From Vespa crabro (taxonomy: Eukaryota; Arthropoda; Insecta; Hymenoptera; Vespidae): a DNA stretch of 64,000 nucleotides. The notes under the pieces were generated by a model, which ran no database searches, was not told where the DNA came from, and saw nothing but the letters and a program-made list of their open reading frames with translations. Both the position numbers and the translations under genes were made by a program. This document shows, piece after piece, positions 50,819 to 62,373 of the stretch. Location: contig NC_060972.1 in NCBI RefSeq assembly GCF_910589235.1, forward strand, positions 5,226,272 to 5,290,271. The letters run 5' to 3'. Every line of letters starts with the position of its first letter. Positions within the stretch are counted from its first letter, which is position 1.

Positions 50819-51489
50819 TATTTATTTTTTCTCTATTATAATATTATAATAATATTATTATAGTAATATAATAATTTTATTAGAATCATCGTTATATTAA
50901 GAAAGCATTGAAAATATTTTAAATGATTGGTGTAAAAATTTTTATATGTAATGTTCAGAGAAACAGAATATTGCTTATTTAATAAAAGTAAGAAATAAAC
51001 AGTTCATACGCATTATCTAGCGTGGATGTTGACGCAGTAGTCCCCGAAGCCCTAGTTGTTCACAATTTCTCTCCACCATAGCATTAAACGTGTTAATACA
51101 TTAAATTATGTCAACACATTAATTAATACAAACATTTACACTATGTACATTTGTTCGCCACTTTTTCTCAAGATATATTCTATTTTTACCTGCTGTAGTT
51201 ATGTTATTACATTGTAGTGCTTATTCTTATTACTAATATCAAAATAATTATTACTGTGTAAAGATTATTACCAATATCCCTATTCTTACTATTATTATAC
51301 GTATTATTATGATTATAGTTAACAAAAAAAATTATTTATACTGTTTCCATAATTAAGAAGAAACTTATGAATGCTACTATTATTATTGTATTGTATTGTA
51401 CGAGTTGCGTCTGTTTCTCTCCCAGAAACGTATTAGTTGTTTCTTAGTTTCCACTTACATATTTCTTAATTACTTCTTAATTACTCTTA
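50819..51489. other. AT-rich spacer, nothing recognised
   Basis: Non-repetitive AT-rich sequence between the foldback array and the T-rich satellite. No frame, RNA gene or clear repeat seen. Confidence 0.5.
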
Positions 51490-54400
51490 TTTATTTCTGG
51501 TTACGTCCGTAGTAGTTTCAGGTTTACTCCGGAATTGTGACTGGTTACGTCCGTAGTTTTTATTCCTGGTTCCTTCCGGAATTGTGCCTGGTTACGTCCG
51601 TAGATTTTTATTTATTTTTTCATTCTTTTTCCCTGGTTCCTTCCGGAGTTGTGACTGGCTACGTCCGTAGTTCTTTTTTCCTTTTATTTCCTGGTTCCTT
51701 TCGGAGTTGTGCCTGGTTACGTCAATACTTTTTTTATTTTTCTATTTTTTTCCTGGATCCTTCCGGAGTTGTGACTGCCTACGTTCGTAGTTTCTTTTTC
51801 CTTTTGTTTTGCCTGGTTCCTTCCGCAGTTTTGACAGGATACGTGCGTAGTTTTCATATTCATTTTTTTCTGGTTCCTTCCGGAGTTCTGCCTGGTTACG
51901 TTCATAGTTTTTCTTATTTATTTTTCCTTTTTCTTCCTGGTTACATCCGGAGCTCTGACTGGCTACGTCCGTAGTTTTTTTTTTTTCATTTTTTTTTTCG
52001 TGGTTTCTGCTGGAGTTGTGCCTGGTTACGTTCATAGTTTTTTTATTTATTTATTTTTTTCCTGGTTCCTTCCGGAGTTGTGACTGGCTAAGTCCGTAGT
52101 ATTTTTATTTACTTTTTCTTTTTTTTTTCCTGGTTCCTACCGGAGTTGTGACTGCCTACGTTCGTAGTTTTTTTTTCCTTTTTTTCTCCTGGTTCCTTCC
52201 GGAGTTGTGACTGGCTACATCCGTAGTTTTTTTTTCCTGGTTGCTTCCAGAGTTGTGCCTGGTTACGTCCGTAGTGTTTTTATTTTTTTCTTCTTTTTTT
52301 TTACCGTTCCCATCCGGAGTTGTGACTGGCTACGTCCGTAGTTTTTTGTTCTTTATTTTTCCTGGTTCTTTCCGGATTTGTGTTTGGTTTCGTCCATAGT
52401 TTATTTATTTATTTATTTTTTTCCTGGTTCCTTCCGGAGTTGTGACTGGCTAAGTCCGTAGTTTTTTTATTTATTTTTTCTTCTTTTTTCCTGGTTCCTT
52501 CCGGAGTTGTGACTGGCTACGTCCGTAGTTTTTTGTTCTTTATTTTTCCTGGTTCTTTCCGGATTTGTGTTTGGTTTCGTTCGTGATTTTTTTTTCTTCT
52601 TCTTTCCTGGTTCCTTCCGCAGTTTTGACTGGCAACGTGCGTAGTTTTCATTTTCTTTTTTTTCTGGTTCCTTCCGGAGTTGTGCCTGGTTACGTTCATA
52701 GTTTTTTTTATTTATTTTTCCCTTTCTTTCCTGGTTCCTTCCGGAGCTCTGACTGGCTACGTCCTTATTCTTTTTTTTCATTTTTATTTCGTGGTTTCTG
52801 CTGGATTTGTGCCTGGTTACGTCCATAGCTTTTTATTTATTTATTTTTTTCCTTGTTCCTTCCGGAGTAGTGACTGGCTACGTCCGCAGTTTTTATATTT
52901 ATTTTTTTTTCCTGGTTCCTTTCGGAGTTGTTCCTGCTTACGTCCATAGTTTTTTTATTTATTTTTCTTTCCTGGTTCCTTCCGAAGTTGTGACTGGCTA
53001 CGTCCGCAGTTTTTTTATTTATTTTTTTTTCCTGGTTCCTTACGGAATTGTGCCTGGTTACGTCCATAGTTTATTTATTTATTAATTTTTTTCCTGGTTC
53101 CTTCCGGAGTTGTGACTGGCTAAGTCCGTAGTTTTTTTATTTATTTTTTCTTCTTTTTTCCTGGTTCCTTCCGGAGTTTTGACTGCCAACTTTCGTAGTT
53201 TTTTTTCCTTTTTTTTCCTGGTTCCTTCAGGAGTTGTGACTGGCTACGTCCGTAGTTTTTTTTCCTGGTTCCTTCCAGAGTTGTGCTTGGTTACGTCCGT
53301 AGTTTTTTTATTTTTTTCTTTTTTTTTTACTGGTCCCTTCCGGAGTTGTGACTGGCTACGTCCGTAGTTTTTTGTTTTTTTTTCTGGTTCTTTCCGGACA
53401 TGTGTTTGGTTACGTTCGTGGATTTTTTTCTTTTTTCTTCCTGGTTCCTTCCAGAGTTTTGACTGGCTACGTGCGTAGTTTTCATTTTCTTTTCTTTCTG
53501 GTTCTTTCCGGAGTTCTGCCTGGTTACGTTCATATTTTTTCTTATTTATTTTTCCTTTTTTTTCCTGGTTCCTTCCGGAGTTGTGACTGGCTATGTCCGT
53601 AGTTTTTTTATATACTTTTTCTTTTTTTTTCCTGGTTCCTTCTGGAGTTGTGACTGCCTACGATCGTAGTTTCTTTTCCTTTTTTTTTTCTGGTTCCTTC
53701 CGGAGTTGTGACTGGCTACGTCCGTAGTTTTTCTTTCCTGGTTGCTTCCAGAGTTGTGCCTGGTTACGTCCGTAGTTTTTTTATTTTTTTCTTCTTTTTT
53801 TTTACTATTCCCTTCCGGAGTTGTGACTGGCTACCTCCGTAATTTTTTGTTCTCTATTTTTCCTGGTTCTTTCCGGATTTGTGTTTGGGTTTGTTCGTGG
53901 TTTTTTTTTTCTTTTTCTTTCCTTTTTCCTTCCGCAGTTTTGACTGGTTACGTGGGAAGTTTTCATTTTCTTTTATTTCTGGTTCCTTCCGGAGTTGTGC
54001 CTGGTTACGTTCATAGTTTTTTTTATTTATTTCTCCCTTTCGTTCCTGGTTCCTTCCGGAGCTCTGACTGGCTACGTCCGCAGTTTTTTTATTTATTTTT
54101 TTTTCCTGGTTCCTTCCGGAGTTTTGACTGCCTACGTTCGTAGTTTTTTTTCCTTTTTTTTTTCCTGGTTCCCTCCGGAGTTGTGACTAGCTACGTCCGT
54201 TGTTTTTTTATTTTCTTCTTTATTTTTTTCCTGGTTCCTTCCGGAGTTGTGATTGGCTAAGTCCGTAGTTTTTTTATTTATTTTTTCTTCTTTTTTTCTG
54301 GTTCTTTCCGGATTTGTGTTTGGTTACGTTCGTGGATTTTTTTCTTTTTTCTTCCTGGTTCCTTCCAGAGTTTTGACTGGCTACGTGCGTAGTTTTCATT

Positions 54401-57400
54401 TTCTTTTCTTTCTGGTCCTTTCCGGAGTTGTGCCTGGTTAAGTTCATAGTTTTTATTATTTATTTTTCCTTTTTTTTCCTGGTTACTTCCGAAGCTATGA
54501 CTGGATACGTCCGTAGTTCTTTTTATTTTTTTCTTTTTTTTTTTTACTGTTCCCTTCCGGAGTTGTGACTGTCTACGTCCGTAGTTTTCTGTTCTTTTTT
54601 TTTCCTGGTTCTTTCCGGATTTGTGTTTGGTTACGTTAGTGGTTATTTTTTCTTTTCTTTTCCTGGTACCTTCCGCAGTTTTGACTGGCTACGTGCGGAG
54701 TTTTCATATTCTTTTTTTTCTGGTTACTTCCGGAGTTCTGCCTGGTTTCGTTCATAGTTTTTCTTATTTATTTTTCCTTTTTTTTCCTGGTTCCTTCCGG
54801 AGTTGTGACTGGCTACGTCCGCAGTTTTTTTATTCATGTTTTTTTCCTGGTTCCTTTCGGAGTTGTGCCTGGTTACGTCCATAGTTTTTTTATTTATTTA
54901 TTTTTTTCCTGGTTCCTTCCGGAGTTGTGACTGTCTAAGTCCGTAGTTTTTTTATATACTTTTTCTTATTTTTTTCCAGGTTCCTTCTGGAGTTGTGACT
55001 GCCTACGTTCGTAGTTTTTTTTCCTTTTTTTTCTGGTTCCTTCCGGAGTTGTGACTGGTTATGTCCGTAGTTTTCTTTTCCTGGTTGCTTCCAGAGTTGT
55101 GACTGGTCACGTCAGTAGTTTTTTTTATTTTTTTCTTCTTTTTTTTACTGTTCCCTTCCGGAGTTGTGACTGGCTACGTCCGTAGTTTTTTGTTGTTTTT
55201 TTTCCTGGTTCTTTCCGGATTTGTGTTTGTTTACGTTCCTGGTTTTTTTTCTTTTTTTTTCCTGATTCCTTCTGCAGTTTTGACTGGATACGTGCGTAGT
55301 TTTCATTTTCTTTTTTTTCTGGTTCCTTCCGGAGTTGTGCCTGGTTACGTTCATATTTTTTTTTATTTATTTTTCCTCTCTTTTCCTGGTTTCTTCCGGA
55401 GCTGTGACTGGCTACGTCCGTAGTTTTCTTGTCCATTTTTTTTTCGTGGTTTCTGCTGGAGTTGTGCCTGGTTACGTCCATAGATTTTTATTTATTTATT
55501 TTTTTCTAGGTCTCTTCCGGAGTTGTGACTGGCTATGTCCGCATTTTTTTTATTTATTTTTTTTTCCTGATTCATTTCGGAGTTGTGCCTGGTTACGTCC
55601 ATAATTTTTTTATTTATTTATTTCTTTCCTGGTTCCTTCCGGAGTTATGACTGGCTAAGTCCGTGGTTTTTTTTCCTATTTCTTTTCCTGGTTCCTTCCG
55701 TAGTTGTGAATGGTTACGTACATAGTTTTTTTATTTATTTATTTTTTTCCTAGTCCCTTCCGGAGTTGTGACTGGCTACGACCGTTGTTTTTTGTTCTTT
55801 ATTTTTCGTGGGTCTTTCCGGATTGTTGTTTGATTACGTTCTTGGTTTTTTTTTCTTTTTTTTCCTGGTTTCTTCCGCAGTTTTGACTGGCTACGTGCGT
55901 AGTTTTCACTACATTTTTTTCCTGGTTCCTTCCGGAGCTGTGACTGGCTACGTCCGTAGTTTTTTTTTCTATTTTTTTCGTGGTTTCTGCTGGAGTTGTG
56001 CCTGGTTACGTTCATAGTTTTTTTATTTATTTATTTTTTTCCTGGTTCCTTCCGAAGTTGTGACTGGCAACGTCCATAGTTTTTTTTATATACATTTTCT
56101 TTTTTTTTCCTTGTTCCTTCTGGAGTTGTGACTGCCTACGATAGTAGTTTTTTTTCCTTTTTATTCCTTGTTCCTTCCGGAGTTGTGACTGGCTACGTCC
56201 GTGGTTTTTTTTTCCTGAATGCTTCCAGAGTTGTGCTTGGTTACGTTCGTAGTTTCTTTATTTTATTCTTCTTTTTTTTTACTGTTCCCTACCGGAGTTG
56301 TTACTGGCTACGTCCGTAGTTTTTTGTTCTTTATTTTTCCAGGTTCTTTCCGGATTTGTGTTTGGTTTCGTTCGTGGTTTATTTTTCTATTTCTTTCCTG
56401 GTTCCTTCCGCAGTTTTGACTGGCTACGTGCGTAGTTTTCATTTTCTTTTTTTTCTGGTTCCTTCCAGAGTTGTGCCTGGTTACATTCATAGTTTTTTTT
56501 ATTTATTTTTCCCTTTCTTTCCTGGTTCCTTCCGGAGCTGTGACTGGCTACGTCCTTATTTTTTATTTCCATTTTTTTTCGTGGATTCTGCTGGAGTTGT
56601 GCCTGGTTACGTCCATAGTTTTGTTATCTATTTATTTTTTTCCTGGTTCCTTCCGGAGTTATGACTGGCTACGTCCGCAGTTTTTTTATTTATTTCTTTT
56701 TCCTGGTTCCTTTCGGAGTTGTGCCTGCTTACGTCCACAGTTTTTTTATTTATTTATTTTTTTCCTGGTTCCTTCCGAAGTTGTGACTGGCTACGTCCGC
56801 AGTTTTTTTATTTATTTTTTCTTCTTTTTTCCTGGTTCCTTCCGGAGTTTTGACTGCCAACATGCGCAGTTTTTTTTTCCTTTTTTTTCCTGGTTCCTTC
56901 CGGAGTTGTGACTGGCTATGTCCGTAGTTTTTTGTTCTTCCTTTTTCCTGGTTCTTTCCGGATTTGTGTTTGGTTACGTTCGTGGTTTTTGTTCATTTTT
57001 TTTCCTGGTTCCTTCCAGAGTTTTGACTGGCTACGTGCGTAGTTTTCATTTTCTTTTCTTTCTGGTTCCTTCCGGAGTTGTACCTGGATACGTTCATAGT
57101 TTTTTTTATTTATTTTTCCTTTTTTTTCCTGGTTCCTTCCGGAGTTGTGACTGGCTATGTCCGTAGTTTTATGTTCTTTTTTTTCCTGGTTCTTTCCGGA
57201 TTTGTGACTGGTTACGTTCCTGGTTTTTTTTCTTTTTCTTTCTTGGTTCCTTCCGCAGTTGTGACTAGCTACGACCGTAGGTTTTTTATTTATTTTTTCT
57301 TTTTTTTTTCCTGGTTCCTTCCAGAGTTTTGACTGGCTACGTGCGTAGTTTTCACTTCCTTTTTTTTCTTGTTTCTTCCGTAGTTGTGAATGGTTACGTT

Positions 57401-58109
57401 CATAGTTTTTTTTTTAATTTTTCCTTTTTTCCTGGTTCCTTCCGGTTCTGTGACTGGATACGTCCGTAGTTTCCTTTTCCATTTTTTTTTCGTGGTTTCA
57501 GCTGGAGTTGTGCCTGGTTACGTACATAGTTTTTTTATTTATTTATTTTTTTCCTAGTCCCTTCCGGAGTTGTGACTGGCTACGTCCGTTGTTTTTTGTT
57601 CTTTATTTTTCGTGGTTCTTTCCGGATTGTTGTTTGATTACGTTCTTGGTTTTTTTTTCTTTTTTTTCCTGGTTTCTTCCGCAGTTTTGACTGGCTACGT
57701 GCGTAGTTTTCACTACATTTTTTTCTTGGTTCCTTCCGGAGCTGTGACTGGCTACGTCCGTATTTTTTTTTCCATTTTTTTTCGTGGTTTCTGTTGGAGT
57801 TGTGCCTGGTTACGTTCATAGTTTTTTTATTTATTTATTTTTTTTCTTGGTTCCTTCCGAAGTTGTGACTGGCAACGTCCATAGTTTTTTTTATATACAT
57901 TTTCTCTTTTTTTCCTGGTTCCTTCTGGAGTTGTGACTGCCTACGATCGTAGTTTTTTTTCCTTGTTCCTTCCGGAGTTGTGACTGGCTACGTCCGTAGT
58001 TTTTTTCCTGGTTGCTTCCAGAGTTGTGCTTGGTTACGTCCGTAGTTTTTTTATTTTATTCTTCTTTTTTTTTACTGTTCTCTACCGGAGTTGTGACTGG
58101 CTACGTCCG

Positions 58110-58900
58110 TAGTTTTTTGTTCTTTATTTTTCCTGGTTATTTCCGGATTTGTGTTTGGTTTCGTTCGTGGTTTTTTTTTCTTTTTCTTTCCTGGTTCCTT
58201 CCGCAGTTTTGACTGGCTACGTGCGTAGTTTTCATTTTCTTTTTTTTCTGGTTCCTTCCGGAGTTGTGCCTGGTTACGTCTATAGTTTATTTATTTTTTT
58301 CCTGGTTCCTTCCGGAGTTGTGACTGGCCAAGTCCGTAGTTTTTTTATATACTTTTTCTTTTTTCTTTCCGAGTTCCTTCTGGAGTTGTGACTGCCTATG
58401 ATCGTAGTTTTTTTTTCTTTTTTTGCTGGTTCCTTCCAGAGTTGTGCCTGGTTACATTCATAGTTTTTTTTATTTATTTTTCCCTTTCTTTCCTGGTTCC
58501 TTCCAGAGCTATGACTGGGTACGTCCGTATTTTTTATTTCCATTTTATTTCGTGGATTCTGCTGGAGTTGTGCCTGGTTACGTCCATAGTTTTGTTATCT
58601 ATTTATTTTTTTCCTGGTTCCTTCCGGAGTTATGACTGGCTACGTCCGCAGTTTTTTTATTTATTTCTTTTTCCTGGTTCCTTTCGGAGTTGTGCCTGCT
58701 TACGTCCACAGTTTTTTTATTTATTTATTTTTTTCCTGGTTCCTTCCGAAGTTGTGACTGGCTACGTCCGCAGTTTTTTTATTTATTTTTTCTTCTTTTT
58801 TCCTGGTTCCTTCCGGAGTTTTGACTGCCAACATGCGCAGTTTTTTTTTCCTTTTTTTTCCTGGTTCCTTCCGGAGTTGTGACTGGCTACGTCCGTTGTT
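58110..58900. repeat. Higher-order duplication, copy 1
   Basis: Almost identical to 59374-60165 at an offset of 1,264 bases, changing to 1,265 after a single extra T. It is much more similar than neighbouring monomers are to each other. Part of it recurs a third time near 60160-60400. Confidence 0.9.
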
Positions 58901-59373
58901 TCTTTATTTTCTCCTTCTTTTTTTTACTGGTCCCTTCCGGAGTTGTGACTGGCTATGTCCGTAGTTTTTTGTTCTTCTTTTTTCTTGGTTCTTTCCGGAT
59001 TTGTGTTTGGTTACGTTCGTGGTTTTTATTAATTTTTTTTCCTGGTTCCTTCCAGAGTTTTGACTGGCTACGTGCGTAGTTCTCATTTTCTTTTTTTTCT
59101 GGTTCCTTCCGGAGTTGTGCCTGGTTACGTTCATAGTTTTTTTTATTTATTTTTCCTTTTTTTTCCTGGTTCCTTCCGGAGTTGTGACTGGCTACGTCCG
59201 TAGTTTTATGTTCTTTATTTTTCCTGGTTCTTTCCGGAATTGTGACTGGTTACGTTCCAGGTTTTTTTTCTTTTTCTTTCCTGGTTCCTTCCGCAGTTGT
59301 GACTGGCTACGTCCGTAGTTTTCTGTTCTTTTTTTTTCATGGTTCTTTTCGGATTTGTGTTTGGTTACGTCCG

Positions 59374-60165
59374 TAGTTTTTTGTTCTTTATTTTTCCTTG
59401 TTCTTTCCGGATTTGTGTTTGGTTACGTTCGTGGTTTTTTTTTCTTTTTCTTTCCTGGTTCCTTCCGCAGTTTTGACTGTCTACGTGCGTAGTTTTCATT
59501 TTCTTTTTTTTCTGGTTCCTTCCGGAGTTGTGCCTGGTTACGTCTATAGTTTATTTATTTTTTTCCTGGTTCCTTCCGGAGTTGTGACTGGCCAAGTCCG
59601 TAGTTTTTTTTATATACTTTTTCTTTTTTCTTTCCGAGTTCCTTCTGGAGTTGTGACTGCCTATGATCGTAGTTTTTTTTTCTTTTTTTGCTGGTTCCTT
59701 CCAGAGTTGTGCCTGGTTACATTCATAGTTTTTTTTATTTATTTTTCCCTTTCTTTCCTGGTTCCTTCCAGAGCTATGACTGGGTACGTCCGTATTTTTT
59801 ATTTCCATTTTATTTCGTGGATTCTGCTGGAGTTGTGCCTGGTTACGTCCATAGTTTTGTTATCTATTTATTTTTTTCCTGGTTCCTTCCGGAGTTATGA
59901 CTGGCTACGTCCGCAGTTTTTTTATTTATTTCTTTTTCCTGGTTCCTTTCGGAGTTGTGCCTGCTTACGTCCACAGTTTTTTTATTTATTTATTTTTTTC
60001 CTGGTTCCTTCCGAAGTTGTGACTGGCTACGTCCGCAGTTTTTTTATTTATTTTTTCTTCTTTTTTCCTGGTTCCTTCCGGAGTTTTGACTGCCAACATG
60101 CGCAGTTTTTTTTTCCTTTTTTTTCCTGGTTCCTTCCGGAGTTGTGACTGGCTACGTTCGTAGTT
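59374..60165. repeat. Higher-order duplication, copy 2
   Basis: Second copy of 58110-58900. It diverges at 60160 (GTTCGTAG against GTCCGTTG), where the partial third copy begins by matching sequence at about 58225. Confidence 0.9.
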
Positions 60166-61521
60166 TTCATTTTCTTTTTTTTCTGGTTCCTTCCGGAGTT
60201 GTGCCTGGTTACGTCTATAGTTTATTTATTTTTTTCCTGGTTCCTTCCGGAGTTGTGACTGGCCAAGTCCGTAGTTTTTTTATATACTTTTTCTTTTTTC
60301 TTTCCGAGTTCCTTCTGGAGTTGTGACTGCCTATGATCGTAGTTTTTTTTTCTTTTTTTTCTGGTTCCTTCCAGAGTTGTGCCTGGTTACATTCATAGTC
60401 TTTTTTATTTATTTTTCCCTTTCTTTCCTGGTTCCTTCCGAAGTTGTGACTGGCTACGTCCGCAGTTTTTTTATTTATTTTTTCTTCTTTTTTCCTGGTT
60501 CCTTCCGGAGTTTTGACTGCCAACATGCGCAGTTTTTTTTTCCTTTTTTTCCTGGTTCCTTCCGGAGTTGTGACTGGCTACGTCCGTTGCTTCTTTATTT
60601 TCTTCTTCTTTTTTTTACTGGTCCCTTCCGGAGTTGTGACTGGCTATGTCCGTAGTTTTTTGTTCTTCTTTTTTCTTGGTTCTTTCCGGATTTGTGTTTG
60701 GTTACGTTCGTGGTTTTTATTAATTTTTTTTCCTTGTTTCTTCCAGAGTTTTGACTGGCTACGTGCGTAGTTCTCATTTTCTTTTTTTTCTGGTTCCTTC
60801 CGGAGTTGTGCCTGGTTACGTTCATAGTTTTTTTTATTTTTTTTTCCTTTTTTTCCTGGTTCTTTCCGGATTTGTGACTTGTTACGTTCCTGGTTTTTTT
60901 TCTTTTTCTATCCTGGTTCCTTCCGCAGTTGTTACTGGCTATGACCGTAGGTTTTTTATTTATTTTTTCTTTTTTTTTTCCTGGTTCCTTCCAGAGTTTT
61001 GACTGGCTACGTGCGTAGTTTTCACTTTCTATTTTTTCTTTTTTCTTCCGGAGTTGTGAATGGTTACGTTCATAGTTTTTTTTATTTATTTTTCCATTTT
61101 TTCCTGGTTCCTTCCGGTTCTGTGACTGGATACGTCCGTAGTTTCCTTTTCCATTTTTTTTTCGTGGTTTCAGCTGGAGTTGTGCCTGGTTACGTCCGTT
61201 GTTTTTTGTTCTTTCTTTTTCCTTGTTCTTTCCGGATTTTTGTTTGGTTACGTTCTTGGTTTTTTTTTCTTTTTTTTCCTGGATTCTTCCGCAGTTTTGA
61301 CTGGCTACGTGCGTAGTTTTCACTACATTTTTTTTCTGGTTCCTTCTGGAGTTGTGCCTGGTTACTTTCATAGTTTTTTTTATTTATTTTACCTTTTTTT
61401 CCTGGTTCCTTCCGGAGCTGTGACTGGCTACGTCCGTAGTTTTTTTTCCATTTTCTTTCGTGGTTTCTGCGGGAGTTGTGCCTGGTTACGTACATAGTTT
61501 TTTTATTTATTTATTTTTCTC

Positions 61522-62373
61522 CTAGTCCCTTCCGGAGTTGTGACTGGTTACGTTTGTAGTTTTTTCTGGTTCCTTCCGGAGTTGTGACTGGTTACGTTTG
61601 TAGTTTTTTCTGGTTCCTTCCGGAGTTGTGACTGGTTACGTTTGTAGTTTTTTCTGGTTCCTTCCGGAGTTGTGACTGGTTACGTTTGTAGTTTTTTCTG
61701 GTTCCTTCCGGAGTTGTGACTGGTTACGTTTGTAGTTTTTTCTGGTTCCTTCCGGAGTTGTGACTGGTTACGTTTGTAGTTTTTTCTGGTTCCTTCCGGA
61801 GTTGTGACTGGTTACGTTTGTAGTTTTTTCTGGTTCCTTCCGGAGTTGTGACTGGTTACGTTTGTAGTTTTTTCTGGTTCCTTCCGGAGTTGTGACTGGT
61901 TACGTTTGTAGTTTTTTCTGGTTCCTTCCGGAGTTGTGACTGGTTACGTTTGTAGTTTTTTCTGGTTCCTTCCGGAGTTGTGACTGGTTACGTTTGTAGT
62001 TTTTTCTGGTTCCTTCTGGAGTTGTGACTGGTTACGTTTGTAGTTTTTTCTGGTTCCTTCTGGAGTTGTGACTGGTTACGTTTGTAGTTTTTTCTGGTTC
62101 CTTCCGGAGTTGTGACTGGTTACGTTTGTAGTTTTTTCTGGTTCCTTCCGGAGTTGTGACTGGTTACGTTTGTAGTTTTTTCTGGTTCCTTCCGGAGTTG
62201 TGACTGGTTACGTTTGTAGTTTTTTCTGATTCCTTCCGGAGTTGTGACTGGTTACGTTTGTAGTTTTTTCTGGTTCCTTCCGGAGTTGTGACTGGTTACG
62301 TTTGTAGTTTTTTCTGGTTCCTTCCGGAGTTGTGACTGGTTACGTTTGTAGTTTTTTCTGGTTCCTTCCGGAG
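61522..62373. repeat. Homogeneous 44-base satellite abutting the telomere, about 19 units
   Basis: The unit is CTGGTTCCTTCCGGAG, TTGTGACTGG, TTACGTTTGTAG, TTTTTT, repeated with an exact 44-base step. After the first unit (CTAGTCCC) I see only three substitutions: C to T at 62017 and 62061 (adjacent units) and G to A at 62229. It is the same core as the 10-kb array without the long T spacer. The last unit is cut after CCGGAGTTG, where the telomere starts. Confidence 0.98.

Larger units (their letters stand above)
51490..61521. repeat. Degenerate T-rich subtelomeric satellite (about 10 kb)
   Basis: A conserved core of roughly 38 bases, of the form CTGGTTCCTTCCGGAGTTGT followed by GACTGGCTACGTCCGTAG, recurs about every 55-80 bases. 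Cores are separated by T-rich spacers of variable length, often TTTATTTATTTTTTT. Two core sub-types tend to alternate: GTGACTGGCTACGTCCGTAG and GTGCCTGGTTACGTCCATAG. CTACGTCCGTAG is a five-base inverted repeat around TC. The spacers contain no stops in several frames, so long open frames appear on both strands, but their peptides simply repeat the satellite. Larger units are duplicated inside (see 58110-58900 and 59374-60165). Confidence 0.97.

Noticed and set aside
59398..60147. 249-codon plus-strand open frame
   Set aside because: It spans several satellite cores and T-rich spacers, giving only repeats such as FLVPSGVVTGYVRSF. The near-identical frame at 58388-58882 comes from a DNA duplication, and no domain or conserved start is present.
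60595..61371. 258-codon minus-strand open frame with NVTRHNSGRNQEKK repeats
   Set aside because: The satellite core has no stop in two of three minus frames and the spacers are A-rich, so long frames arise by chance. The same peptide pattern appears in many frames along the array.
61522..62373. CRISPR-like regular repeats
   Set aside because: The 44-base units are directly adjacent with no unique spacers, and the context is a eukaryotic subtelomere.
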